DNA of 64,000 nucleotides from Lepidurus packardi (lineage: Eukaryota > Arthropoda > Branchiopoda > Notostraca > Triopsidae). Below are positions 17,714 to 28,857 of the stretch, piece by piece (the first letter of the stretch is position 1; each line of letters starts with the position of its first letter). The notes beneath the pieces were generated by a model. It saw only the letters and a list, made by a program, of their open reading frames with translations, was not told where the DNA came from and ran no database searches. Location of the stretch: positions 281,501 to 345,500 of the forward strand of contig JAKZAN010000003.1 in assembly GCA_023053545.1 (NCBI GenBank), in the 5' to 3' direction. A program made the translations under genes and the position numbers.

Positions 17714-20700
17714 GTGATATCCCTAAAAGTAGAAAACCATGGTGAGTTGGCTGCTCTGATTGACACAGGTGCAGTGTGTTCGGTAATTAGGAAAGATCTC
17801 TTGAATAATACAATGACTCGTGTAGCACCGTATGAAGGTTGTAATACTGTTGGGGTAGGGAATAATGAGGTTGCGAGTAATGGGGACAATCGACTTGGAA
17901 GTCACACCGGCGGCCTATGACAGGGCAGTTCAACAACGGTTCATGGTGGTAGAGACCTCACCATTCCCCATCATTTTAGGGATCGATTGGATGAAGGCCG
18001 CCAGCATGAGTGTCATATACTACGACGGGGAGTTACGTGTAATGCGAGACGTCGAGGAAGTATTGCGCGGCTTCACTGCTTTGAACGTTGGTCAATCGCC
18101 CTCCCCTTTATCAACCACGCAAGAAGACGATAACTATCTTAGCGAGGTAATGAGTCAGGAGCCCGGGAACGTTAGAAATGGTCGGGGAATACTGACAGCT
18201 ACCGTTGCTCAAATTATACCACCTGGCTCCCTTGCTTTCGTAGAGGCCTGTACTTCAGGTGTCACGTCGTCTACCATTTACACGGTCAGCTGCATTAGTT
18301 CAACGCCCGGACGAGAATGGGTAAGTCCGGGCTCAATCCTGTCTGTGTTCGATGGCACAGTAGCCTGGCCGATACTTAACATTGGTAAGCAGCCACTACG
18401 CATAGGCAGAAGAAAAAAATTAGCCACTTTCGAAGTCCCAGAGGGTGTCGTCCCAATAGCACCGACGTTAACTGTCGCAACCACTGTGGGTAGCTCGTCC
18501 CCCGTCTCGCTTACGGTTGAGACTCATCAATTAGGCAATCAACTTACCTGCGAAGAAAAACAAGAGGTCATGGAGTTGCGAAACCGGTACGCTCACTGTT
18601 TCACTAGCTCAGGGAAACCTTTACCCGGCACCCGTCTTGTTGAGCACCCAATTGATACTGGCGACCACCCCCCAATTCACGTTCCTCCTCGCCGAGTGTC
18701 GAGCTACGAGCGGGGGATTATAAGCGAGCAGGTACAACAGATGATTACAGATGGCATCGCAAAACATTCTCAAAGCCCATGGTCATCACCCGTCGTACTC
18801 GTTCGAAAGAAAAATGGTGACATAAGATTTTGTGTGGACTATCGCAAACTGAATGCCATTACGAAGAAGGAAGTGTATCCCCTACCAAGGATCGATGATC
18901 TTATGGAACATATCGGGAGCGCAGCTTACTTCACGTCATTGGATTTAAAAAGCGGCTACTGGCAGGTGGGAGTAAGCACGGAAGACCAAGAACGCACGGC
19001 GTTCGTAACACCAGACGGTCTATACGAATTTCAGCGTATGCCATTCGGTTTATGTAATGCACCTGCCACCTTCCAGCGTCTTATGGACCGGGTATTGGCA
19101 GGACTTAAATGGTCCCACTGTTTAGTCTACCTAGACGACATTCTCGTGTATGGCAGGACCTTTTCAGAACACCAGGAAAGACTGCTTTCAATATTGCAAG
19201 CTTTTAAACGCGCGGGACTCGCATTAAATATGGAGAAATGCTCTTTTGCGTGCGCACAGGTGACATTTCTCGGGCACCTTATCAATAAGCAAGGAATTGG
19301 CCCCGATCCCGGAAAAGTAGAAGCCATAGAGCGGTACCCAAGACCACATAATTTAAAGAGTCTCAGGCGTTTTGTGGGTATGCTGGGCTACTATCGAAGA
19401 TTCATTCGGGAATTCGCCGCTACTGCTCGCCCTTTGTACACCTTGTTGAAGAAGGGACAATGCTGGACGTGGTCCTCGAAGGCCGAGGATTCCTTCTTGA
19501 GGTTAAAAGAATCTTTGACGAAATCCCCTGTGCTGGGACATTTCCGCGAGGGCTGGGATATTGAAATTCACACTGATGCTAGCCTCGAGGGCCTAGGGGC
19601 GGTTCTACTCCAGCGGAAAGGTGGCAAAGAAAATACGCTGGCTTTCATTAGTAGGTGATTGACACCAACCGAGGAAAAATACCACAGTAACGAGCTGGAA
19701 TGTCTCTGTGTTGTTTGGGCTGTACAGAAATTCCGCTCTTACGTGTTTGGACATCGTTTCACATTAGTGACCGACAATACCGCCGTAACGTACCTATTCC
19801 ACAAACAACAGTGCAACGCCAAATTTAGCAGATGGGTACTTGGCCTCCAAGAACATAACATTGTCTTCAAGCATCGTAAAGGTCAAGCCAATGTTGTTGC
19901 CGAAGCGTTATCGCGAGCTCCTTCAGGGGCAGCCGTTGACACCTACCCCCCAGGCGAGCTGACCGCGTGCGCTATGCTGACCAACATACCCAGCTCAAGT
20001 TTGGCAATAGAGCAGCATGCGGACCCTTATTTCTCGCAGGTTATGACCGCCTTCGTTTGACCTAGCCCCACTAACTAGCAAAATACTTGGATGCAGCAAT
20101 ACGAGCTACACCGTGGAGTGCTATATCGGGTAAACTCCGGAAAAGGGAGAAAACTCCTCCTCGTTTTACCGCGCGTTTTTCGCCAGGAGGTATTGCGTGA
20201 GTGCCACGATGGTCCAGCGGGAGGACATCGTGCTTACTCCAAGACACTGGAGAAAACACGTGGCCGGTACTGGTGGCCAAGGCTATCCCGAACAGTACGT
20301 CGCTGTGTGGCGGGTTGCACCGGCTGCCAGTTTAGGAAGCAGCCACCGGGATTCGTCCAGGGTCTACTGTCTCCAATAGACCCACCGCCAAAACCCTTTG
20401 CCATGATCGGAATAGACCATGTCGGCCCCCTGCCTGTCACCCAGCGGGGTTACAGACACCTGTTAGTGGCTATTGACTACCACACAAAGTGGGTTGAAGT
20501 TCGGCCTGTTTTTACCACTGCCGCCCAAGAGGTTTGTGATTTTGTTCTAAACCAAATAATCCTGAGACATGGGACACCAAGGGTGCGTTCCAATTGCGAA
20601 CTCGACTAGGGAGTTGAGTTTTCTGAACTCGGGTTGAGTAAACCCGCGTCCCAATAGGCACTTGTACTATTCAATCGGGTTATGGTTGGAATCGATATAA

Positions 20701-21913
20701 CTTGTAATCAGAGACAATGAATCTTAGTTTGAATCAATGAAGCTTTGTTTTGTTTACATGGAACCACGACTCCACCTAGCACCCAGACACGAAACGTCCC
20801 CCAACTCGCTTCTGCTGTGTTCAACCCTGATCCAAAGTGGAGTCGAACAACCCTTCCCCAAACTCCGCTTTGAACCCGAGTTTGGCCACTTGAAACAGGC
20901 GAGTTCTGGAACCCGAGTTGAAAACCCACTTCAACCCGGGTTGAGTCGCCAATTGGAACGCACCCCAAGTAAACTCATCAGTGACCGGGGTACTGGCTTT
21001 ACTGCCCATATTCTGGAAGAAATCCTAGAAGGCCTCCACATCAGGCATGCCATGGCAGCCGCCTATCACCCGCAGACCAATGGCCTTTGTGAGTGAGTAA
21101 ACCGGACCTTGATCGAAGTGGTTTCGGGATTTATAGGGCGCGATCAAAACCGCTGGGACGAGTATGTACAAGCAGCCTCCTTTGCGATAAACACGGCTGT
21201 CCAAGATACTACTGGTTTCAGCCCATTTCAGCTCGTATACGGTCGGGATCCAATCCTACCGGAGGAAACTCGCTTCCCTTGGCCGGAGGATTCTAATGAA
21301 GACGTCTCAAGTTTCCTTGACCGGGTTGAAGCAACTCGTTGCGCTAGTATGGAAAACGCTCGTCGGCAACAGGTCAAGCAGAAGACGCCGTACGACAATC
21401 GACATCGTCAACAGGGGATCCTGGAACCTGGCGACCTCGTATTGGTACGGCGTAAGATAAGAAAGGTTGGGAAATGTCCGAAGTTCATGCCGAAAAAAGA
21501 AAGTGACATCAGTCACTTTCCTGGTGCAAGATTTACCGTGCCGGCAGACTCGGAGGCGGCAACGGATCTTCCCGGTTCATGTCAGCCAACTAAAAAAATA
21601 CGTCGCCGGTTTTGACCCCGGAGATCTTGATGATGAGCCAGTTATTGCCGAGGAAGCCTCTTTATGTAGTGGAGAAGAGAGTGGGGACGACAGCGACAGT
21701 ATACCCACTGACGAGACACCGGAGATGGCACGGGTTAGTGAAGAGTCGCCAGAAGCAGCCCATTCGGAGTCCAATCTGACCGCATCCGTAGCCGACGAGG
21801 GGAGGGAAACTGGAGAAGATCAAGCTCCGCCCGAGCGGGAGGCAAATGGACAGGGTCGCCCTCCGAGGCACCACCGTAGACCAAGGCGTTACGACGATTA
21901 TATCACTTACTAG
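17714..21913 (+). pseudogene. pol: Gypsy family 1 Pol, multiply broken (copy 2)
   Basis: The domain order is protease (LIDTGA), reverse transcriptase (YLDDILVYG, about 18650-19160), RNase H and integrase. TGA stops at 19656 and 20058 and TGA at 21094 match those of copy 1. The N-terminal integrase region 20091-20609 is continuous here, because the extra T of copy 1 is absent. It ends where the MITE-like insertion (20582-20964) supplies a stop. The highly acidic C-terminal tail (SGEESGDDSD) follows at about 21620-21913. Confidence 0.9.
20582..20964. mobile_element. 383-bp MITE-like element in Gypsy integrase (copy 2)
   Basis: Same inverted termini and same CCAAG duplication as the insertion in copy 1, hence inserted before the 8.8-kb block was duplicated. 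Confidence 0.88.
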
Positions 21914-21981
21914 GTTTCCCATATTTGTTGCCGCTTGGCCATGCATATTGAGTTTTTTTTATGTAGTCAGAAAAGGCCGAG

Positions 21982-22099
21982 TGTAGCGAGAGGCCTCGCT
22001 CCTGCCTGAGGGTTGTTGTTATCGTTGGGGATAGGGGGTCTTTTGGACAAATACAGCAGTCGAAATCCTATAACCGAGTCGACAACTCACTCCGTCACA
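21982..22099 (+). repeat. 3' LTR of Gypsy family 1, copy 2
   Basis: 118 bp with TG...CA ends, followed by ATAT. It differs from the copy 1 3' LTR at one base (CAGTCGAAATCC against CAGTAGAAATCC). Confidence 0.92.
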
Positions 22100-22103
22100 A
22101 TAT

Positions 22104-23369
22104 CTATAATACGGCTTTATAATACGAAGCCAAAGCAAGACTCATGTTGTAGGTAATAATGAGAGTGCCATGGCTAAATAAGTTGATGTATGAAAAGATA
22201 TTTTCATAAGAAAATCCTACGTTTCCGAAAATCTTGATTTCCCTGACGCTGGTATCCCGGTCCAATATCGGACACTAGAATGTATAGCTGAAGAAGAACT
22301 TGCGACGCCGATTCCATGAAGCACTCGATAACACGCAACAAGTTCAAACCTGTGTTTTCTAATGTCATGTAAACTAAGCAGAAATGTCAAAATTAAGTCC
22401 ACAAAGGTCGAAGATTTACTTAATTTTTGATACCGAAAAACATTCGGTATCTTGAAACCGACATTCCTCTCTGGCTGTTTCACTTTAATTGCTCGTCGCC
22501 TTATCCATCCATAGTTCAAAGAATCAAGGTACCTTTAGAGATACAATAATGTTTTTTGATTGCGACCTAAGTATGGCTGTGGTGATGCTTGACATAAGGT
22601 AGTCTTATAGTATTCTTTCAATTCTGTGAACTATAAACGCAAACATTTGCAGTTGTTAGCATTGCTACTTCAATAAATTGGACTTTTTACCTCTAACGTA
22701 TCGATGTCCACCGTAGGCGATGGTTTTCGCGAAGAGTTTCCTTGATTTTCAAAACGGGTATCTATGTGAACGGTGGAATTTGTCATATTAACTCGCCCGA
22801 ATAAAGGTAGAGCACTGTTGGAAGCTTCCATATAAATTTTAAGAAACATGTAATCAATTTCAACCCTATTCTCTAGAAAACACTTACCACCAGCTTCGAA
22901 AGTACATATCGGAGCTTGGACGCCCTGTTGTGGTACGTTCTCGATCGCTGTACCTTGCTCCATGTCAGCGTCTTCAGCTAACTCCTTGAGCCGTTCAAGA
23001 CGATCAAAACGCTACAATATATTAGGTTAATTATCTTGTTCGCAAAATGTTTCCGTCTCCTACTTCAAAATGTTATGTCATAGAGAAAGGGAAGGAGACC
23101 ATTACAATATGTGTTGTCCCAAGTCATTGAAACAAAGTTTAGCGTTCTGTAAGGAAAAGCAGGTTAGACCTGAGAGGAAAAGATCTGTGCTTGGAAGATT
23201 TTCTTAAGACTAGAGGAACAATGCTTTTTATGATGGACATTCGAGCCGGAAGAGGAGAAACAACACGGAACGCTCATTTTTGCATAGAATCAATATGATC
23301 ATTGTAGCAAAGACAGGGGACCAAGTAACAGATCCATAATTTCTTTGAGGTCGGTCTTACCAGAGAAGT
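22104..23369. other. 3' flank of Gypsy copy 2
   Basis: Counterpart of 13298-14561, including the same small hairpin and the same possible minus-strand exon (22888-23011). Nothing else recognised. Confidence 0.4.
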
Positions 23370-23929
23370 ATATAAAGTCAGAAAGCTTTAACAGCAAGTT
23401 TAAGAAAGATACGACGACAAATAAACATCAATATCGGCATGGGACAATGTGGTCATAATGGTGTTCAGAAGATAGTTCTCAATCAAAGAAAAATGCGAAG
23501 TTCAGTGAAATAAACAAAATGGAACAAGTAAAACAAAATGAAACAAAATGGGCATAAGAAATAATAAATAGGAGAAGAATCAACAAATAACGTTAGCGAA
23601 ATAACCCGAAAAAAAGCACTTGGAAAGATTGAAACCCTTAGAACATCGTAAAGAAATCAAAGTCTTGTCACTTTGAAGAGTGGAAAAGGAGGAGCCTAAC
23701 AGCATTATATCGTCGACACAACAAAAGTGGAAGACAAATTACAGAAGAAAATCCAAAGGCGGAGAAAATCCACATTTGGGAATTTTTGACATTTTCCGAA
23801 AAGCATTGCAGCCATGTTAAGCTAATACAAAAATTGCCCATCGTTAACGGGTTTCATTAAGCTGGACACATTACCGTACTACATAACAAGTAAAGCACTG
23901 TCGGAAAAAAAAGTCCATAAAGCTATACA
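23370..23929. other. Unassigned A-rich stretch between the duplication and the R2 tail
   Basis: No gene or known repeat recognised. It contains a short direct repeat (AAACAAAATG twice near 23530-23550). It may be the 5' part of a divergent R2 3' region or unrelated flank. Confidence 0.4.
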
Positions 23930-24196
23930 CCAACTCTAGAGAAGTCCTTTGAAATCTTCCGTATGTTCAACCAATCAGTTAGGCCCAAACGTTAACTCCT
24001 TTATGTTCCTCCCCTTCTCTCATCTTCACTCTTCTCTTCTCTCCTCCCCTTAATTTTAATTTTGTTTGCTTTATTTTTAGTTTGGTGTCAGGTTAATCCC
24101 TCCTCAAAAGGGACAATATTGTTCAGGTTAGAGTTGGATGGTGTTTTTTGCACTCATGATATGAAATATACTACCCGAGACTGGGCATTTGGGAAA
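23930..24196 (+). mobile_element. R2: 5'-truncated R2 non-LTR element, 3' UTR only
   Basis: Alignable by eye with the 3' UTR of the R2 at 34407-37856: AACCAATC..., TGGTGTC(A/G)GGTT, and TGAAATATAC.ACCC(G)AGACT ending GGGAAATAG. It joins 28S exactly at TAGCCAAATGCC, the R2 insertion point. No coding part remains, and upstream is non-rDNA, so it marks the array border. Confidence 0.7.
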
Positions 24197-24232
<36 letters not shown>

Positions 24233-24312
24233 CGAATGGATTAACGAGATTCCCACTGTCCCTACCTACTATCTAGCGAACCCACTGCCACGGGAACGGG
24301 CCTGGTTTCGTC

Positions 24313-24349
<37 letters not shown>

Positions 24350-24877
24350 TCGGCATTGTGGAGTGACATGAGAGGTGTAGTGTAAGTGGGAGGGCGCAAG
24401 TCCGACAATGAAATACCACTACTTTCATGGTCACTTCACTTACTCGGTGAAGCGGAAGTCGTCTCCTTTGGGAGACTGCATTCTCGCGCCAAGCTACCCC
24501 TGCTTCGCGCAGGCGGTCGCGATCCGGGCTGAGGACAGTGCCAGATGGGGAGTTTGACTGGGGCGGTACATCTGTCAAACGATAACGCAGGTGTCCTAAG
24601 GCTAGATCCGGGAGGACAGAAACCTCCCGTAGAGCAAAAGAGCAAATGCTGGCTTGATCCCGATTTTCAATATGAATACGGACTGCGAAAGCACGGCTTA
24701 TCTATCCTTTTGGCTTTAAGAGTTTTAAGCAAGAGGTGTCATAAATGTTGCCACAGCGATAACTGGATTGTGGCGGCCAAGCGTTCATAGCGACGTCGCT
24801 TTTTGATCCTTCGATGTCTGCTCTTCCTATCATTGCGAAGCAGTATTCGCCAAGCGTAGGATTGTTCACGTAATTAC

Positions 24878-24932
<55 letters not shown>

Positions 24933-25370
24933 ACGACCATTGTCGTTGCGATAGTAATCCTGCGAAGTACGAGAAGAACCGCAGGTTCGGACAATTGGTT
25001 CGCGCACTTGGTCGAGCGGCCAGTGGTGCGAGGCTACGTCCGTCTGATTATACCTGAAGGCCTCTGAAGGTAGAATCGATGCTGGAGGAAGGCAACGATA
25101 CGCCGCGATACGGCTGCCGGGTGGCGTCATGGTGACCCTCTCAAAGCCAAGGCCGCGAGAAGGTGCACGTGAGCCACAATGAGTCTTGTGCCGTGGCTGC
25201 AGGGGGGAGTGGCCACGGCTGCAAGCTTGATGACTAATTAGTCTTGGAGGTCGTACGCCAAATTATCTGTAGACGACTTGGGTGCCGGCCGGGGTGTTGT
25301 ACACGGTAGAGCAGTCATTCAATGCGATCTTTTGAGACTCAGCCTCTGACCGGAAGATTCGTTTTGCTGG
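24197..25370 (+). rRNA. 28S rRNA, 3' fragment (left unit), probably pseudogene
   Basis: Starts at the R2 site (TAGCCAAATGCCTCGTCATC) and runs through the R1 target region (ATTCCCACTGTCCCTACC, uninterrupted) to about GACTCAGCCTCTGACC near the 3' end. The sarcin-ricin loop reads AGTACGAGAAGAACC at 24966-24980, where animals have AGTACGAGAGGAACC. A substitution there would damage elongation-factor binding, so this copy is likely dead or the base is an error. The 5' two thirds of the gene are absent. The 3' limit is approximate. Confidence 0.9.
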
Positions 25371-26539
25371 CTAAGCAAGTCTTATACCGGGATGCAGAGG
25401 TACACCCTTGGCGGTACCCAGTAAAGAAATCAAACGGCGGTGACGAACCTACCATTGGACTGGCCCCCCAACAGCGACTAGTGCTGAGGGGAGGGGGGTC
25501 TGATTTCCCATAGCTAAAAAGGCTTGTGGAACGGCACAGAAACCTTTCAGTTTCGTGGGGGATAAAAGTGTTTTTGAAAGAGCAGCGGCGCGTTGCGAGG
25601 GTGAGGGTGTGATAGGCGGTGCTGCCCTATTGCTAAACTTGGTCTGTCGTCGCTCAAAGCTGTTGCGATGATACCTTTTGTCTTCCGGTTTTCGTTCCCA
25701 GTCTATTCGAAAAACGCATGGATTTTAAAGAAGCCGATTTGGTCGCTGAGCTTGTTTTGGTTTTTTTGTATTTGACGGTAAAGACCATCATGACTGACGG
25801 AGCCTTGTGCGAGAGATACAGTGTGTGATGCCTGACTTACACATGCTATGGGATTTGCAAAGTCCCAGAAAATTCCCCAGGATGTCAAAAGGGAAGATAA
25901 GAGTTACGCTTTTTTCTTTGTGTTAATTCTATCCCCCTCTCCTGGGGTCCGACCAATACATATATTCTCCGATAGACCAGTGTTCATGATGGTCTCCCTC
26001 TCCCGGGCCTGCTGTGAAATTCTTATTTAAGGGTTTTGAGAAAAAATTTTAAAAGCCGGTTATTTGACCATTGAACTTGGGGAGGAATCTAGTTAGTCGC
26101 GAAATGTACTCCCCTGTCAAAATGACAAGCCTTAGCGACTTTGTCCAGAAGGTCAAACGCGAAAGCGTAGCGCTAGTTACGGCCTGTTGCTCGACTCAAA
26201 CTACCATTGAGCTGAGGCTTCTAACCGGGGCTCGTCTGATGACTCCGGCTAGAAGCTATCTCGCTCGCTAGAAGTTGGACTGTTCTTAAAAAAAACTAAA
26301 AGAAAAGGCTCAACATTGTTTGGTGTTTGTGCAAGGCTTGAATAAATAAAAAGGTAAGGCTTAACTTCGTTTTGTGTCTGGCTCAAGGCTTGAACAAATA
26401 AAAAGAAACCAACCCAAAAAAGGCTAGAAATGCGTTGCAGAGAGAGCTGGAGAGAGGACCGCCGTGCTCGACTGCCGCCACCAGAATGCGAGAGCAGTCT
26501 AAGCCTGCGCCGTGTTATAACACGCAAAGGGTAAATGAA

Positions 26540-26720
26540 AAGAGATACACCATTTCTTCGAGTATGGGAAAAGCCGGTAGAACAACTGCTTTTAGTCAAA
26601 TCAAACAGGAAAAAATTGTTTTAAAAATTTTTTAATTTAAATTAAGAATAAGAAAAGAGATACATATATTCTTTGCGCGTGGAAACAGCCGTTAGAACAA
26701 CTGCTTTTAGTCAAACCAAT
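26540..26720. repeat. Spacer subrepeat pair
   Basis: Two ~60-base direct copies about 115 bases apart share GAGATACA..AT.TT and GTAGAACAACTGCTTTTAG (second copy GTTAGAACAACTGCTTTTAG). Confidence 0.75.
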
Positions 26721-26752
26721 ATGTAGTTTGTAGAATTATACCAAATTAGGTA

Positions 26753-26816
26753 TATTAATATTAATATTAATTATTAATATTAATATTAATATTATTAATT
26801 ATAATATTAATATTAA
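26753..26816. repeat. AT microsatellite (TAATAT)n
   Basis: Imperfect TAATAT/ATTAAT repeats over about 64 bases, self-complementary, within the spacer. Confidence 0.9.
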
Positions 26817-26946
26817 GTCCCAAAAGTGGAGGAACCATTGCTTGTCATGAACAATAAACCGCATTTGATGCACAACTCCGGCGTTAGCCTCAAAACCCGT
26901 GAAGGGGAATTAAAAATTTTCGAAGAATCAAAAATATATCCCACCC

Positions 26947-27220
26947 CGCGTTTGTCGGATGAGTGGCGGTATGAGGACTCGGGCATCGGGACACAGGTGC
27001 AAGCCGCTTCCGACGCACAAACCACGGGTGTAGCGGCGGGTCCGTGGAGGGTAGGAAAAAATTTTCAAAGTCCCGAAAAGTCACACGTCGTGTTGGTCCG
27101 TTTATTGCCCGTATAAGGACCAGGGCACCGTGGGACACATGGGCAACCCGTTTTGAAAAATTGTTTCAAAAGTCCGAAAAAGTCACACGCCGCGTTTGTC
27201 GGATGAGTGGCCGTATGAGG
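26947..27220. repeat. Spacer subrepeats with TTTGTCGGATGAGTGG
   Basis: CGCGTTTGTCGGATGAGTGG followed by C/G GTATGAGG occurs at about 26947 and 27191. A linked block AAAAA..TTTCAAA.GTCC(C)GAAAA..GTCACACG occurs at about 27056 and 27160. Confidence 0.75.
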
Positions 27221-28857
27221 CACCCGGCACAGGTGCTGAAGCCCAGGCCCGGGTTGGGAGCTCGTTCCCGGGCAGGCCTGTCCGGGGTCCCCATTCACCG
27301 GTGCGGACGGCACGCCGCTGGAGCACCCCTCCGTACGGCGTAGTCGGCACGGTTTCGCCGTCGACGAAAATTATCTAAGTCCAAAAAGTGGATGCTTATA
27401 TGGTGGAAAGTGGAAAAAACACTATGAGAGGGACCCTCTCTCTGAAAAAAGAGAAGATAAGAGAATAAAGAGAAGAGAAGAAAAAAGAGAAGAGAAGAGA
27501 ATAGATTCTCTTTGACAAGGGCAGAAATGGCTGGAAACGAATGAAAGAATGGAGAACCGAAAGGCATCGGCACAGTTTTTAGTCGCTTTGGAGGCCAGGG
27601 GCCTGGTTTTGTTTGGCCTTGCTTCTTGGCTCTAGAACAGAAACAAAGGATGGTGAGGTTAATTTTCTCCCGAAGAAAGTTCCGTTGCTTGTATCGGTGG
27701 GGTCAAGCCGGGTTGGTGTAACGACTGGGGCGAATCAGGGTAGAGAGTAGCTGGGCGCCAGAAATGGTTTCCAGTTTGCTCGTCATCTACCCTACTGAAA
27801 CCAAGAAGTTGGACTGCCCGGTTTGGCGATTCCAAAATCTGGCTAGTTGCAGGGCTGACGCGGGATGGAGGTCTGGCCGAACCGTTTGATGTTGCTAGGC
27901 TTAAGCAAAGTGCGGGAAAAAAATAAAGACCGGGACCCTGAGCCTTGAAAGTGAACTTTGAGCGGTAGCGACTGCCCGATAAGTTGTACCTGAAATTCGT
28001 TCTCCAGACCGATTCCCTTACCAATCAAAGTGAGCCTACCTTCCCCATTTTTGTCTCGAGGGTTGGGCTTGGCCTGATCACTCACATGTACAAGACAGAG
28101 CTCTCGGGTTCTTTCCCATACATACACTGCGAGCTGCGTGTTTTTTCTTGCTGAGAAGGCGCTATGCGGCAAACACTCTTTTGCCCCTCACAGGGTTATT
28201 GCGACACGCCTTGAAACGAGGCTCATTGTACGCTCGAAATCCAGCTAGACGAGTCGCCTAGCGACCTGCTTGGAAATCTGTCTTCTGACAAAATAAAAAA
28301 GGCTACTTGCCTGCCGTGAAACGGCGAAAAGAGGGTGTGGGGAAGTGGTGTATCAAAAACGGGTTCCTGAGAGCTTTTTGTCTTCCGAGGAATCGTCAGT
28401 TTTGAGTCACTTTGCTCCGGCGGAAAGCCATCGCCGCGAGAACGCGCTACCGCGACGAAAGCAAGCCTTTCGGGAAGAGGAACAAAGAGTCGGAGAGCCG
28501 TGGAGACGGGAAGCCCCGGAGTCGAGGACCAAAAATGATGAACGAGAGGAAAGCGGTCGAGCTTTTTCTTTTTCGACGGTCTGACAAAATTCCCTTGAAG
28601 AACCCTACCGTGTCACACGTGTGGGGGGACGCAGGACCGAATTTTTTTTAAGGCTGAAGAGAGAGGGAAGCTTTTTGAGCCGCCAGTACTACGCATCTAT
28701 TTTTGAGATTCTCCTCTGGGTTCCCTCTTTGCTGGTCATTTTCCGGCTTGGGTGGCCTAAAACCTTTTCGAGGTCGGCTTCGCTTGGTCGTGGGAGCTGT
28801 CAGTTCTTGGGACGGTGTGCTGGCCGCGTGGAACGAACTTAAAAGTTCACAACAAGC

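Larger units (their letters stand above)
16230..22099 (+). mobile_element. Ty3/Gypsy LTR retrotransposon, family 1, copy 2 (non-functional)
   Basis: Same structure, same ATAT flanks and the same lesions as copy 1, so it is a duplicate and not an independent insertion. It lacks the one-base insertion in integrase found in copy 1 and carries a D-to-E change in the RNase H C-terminal motif (VVAEALSR instead of VVADALSR). Confidence 0.93.
14562..23369. repeat. 8.8-kb tandem segmental duplication, copy 2
   Basis: Matches 5755-14561 nearly base for base. The left junction (AGAAGTGCGGCAG) shares GTGCGGCAG with the left end of copy 1, a short microhomology. The right end follows AGAGAAGT at 23369, after which the sequence becomes unique (ATATAAAG). 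Copy 2 lacks the upstream CCAAT/TATA-like block that precedes copy 1. Confidence 0.93.
25371..28857. other. rDNA intergenic spacer and external transcribed spacer
   Basis: 3.5 kb between 28S and 18S. Its first ~440 bases recur after the second 28S 3' end (47308-47759). It holds several short direct repeats, an AT microsatellite and a purine tract (about 27435-27510). Short open frames here are not credible genes. The RNA polymerase I start cannot be placed with confidence; a repeated motif TAAGTCC(C/A)AAAAGTGGA at 26814 and 27376 is one candidate landmark. Confidence 0.75.

Noticed and set aside
24235-24300. R1 element at its canonical 28S site
   Set aside because: The R1 target region (ATTCCCACTGTCCCTACC...) is uninterrupted in both 28S copies. 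The LINE joins 28S much further downstream.
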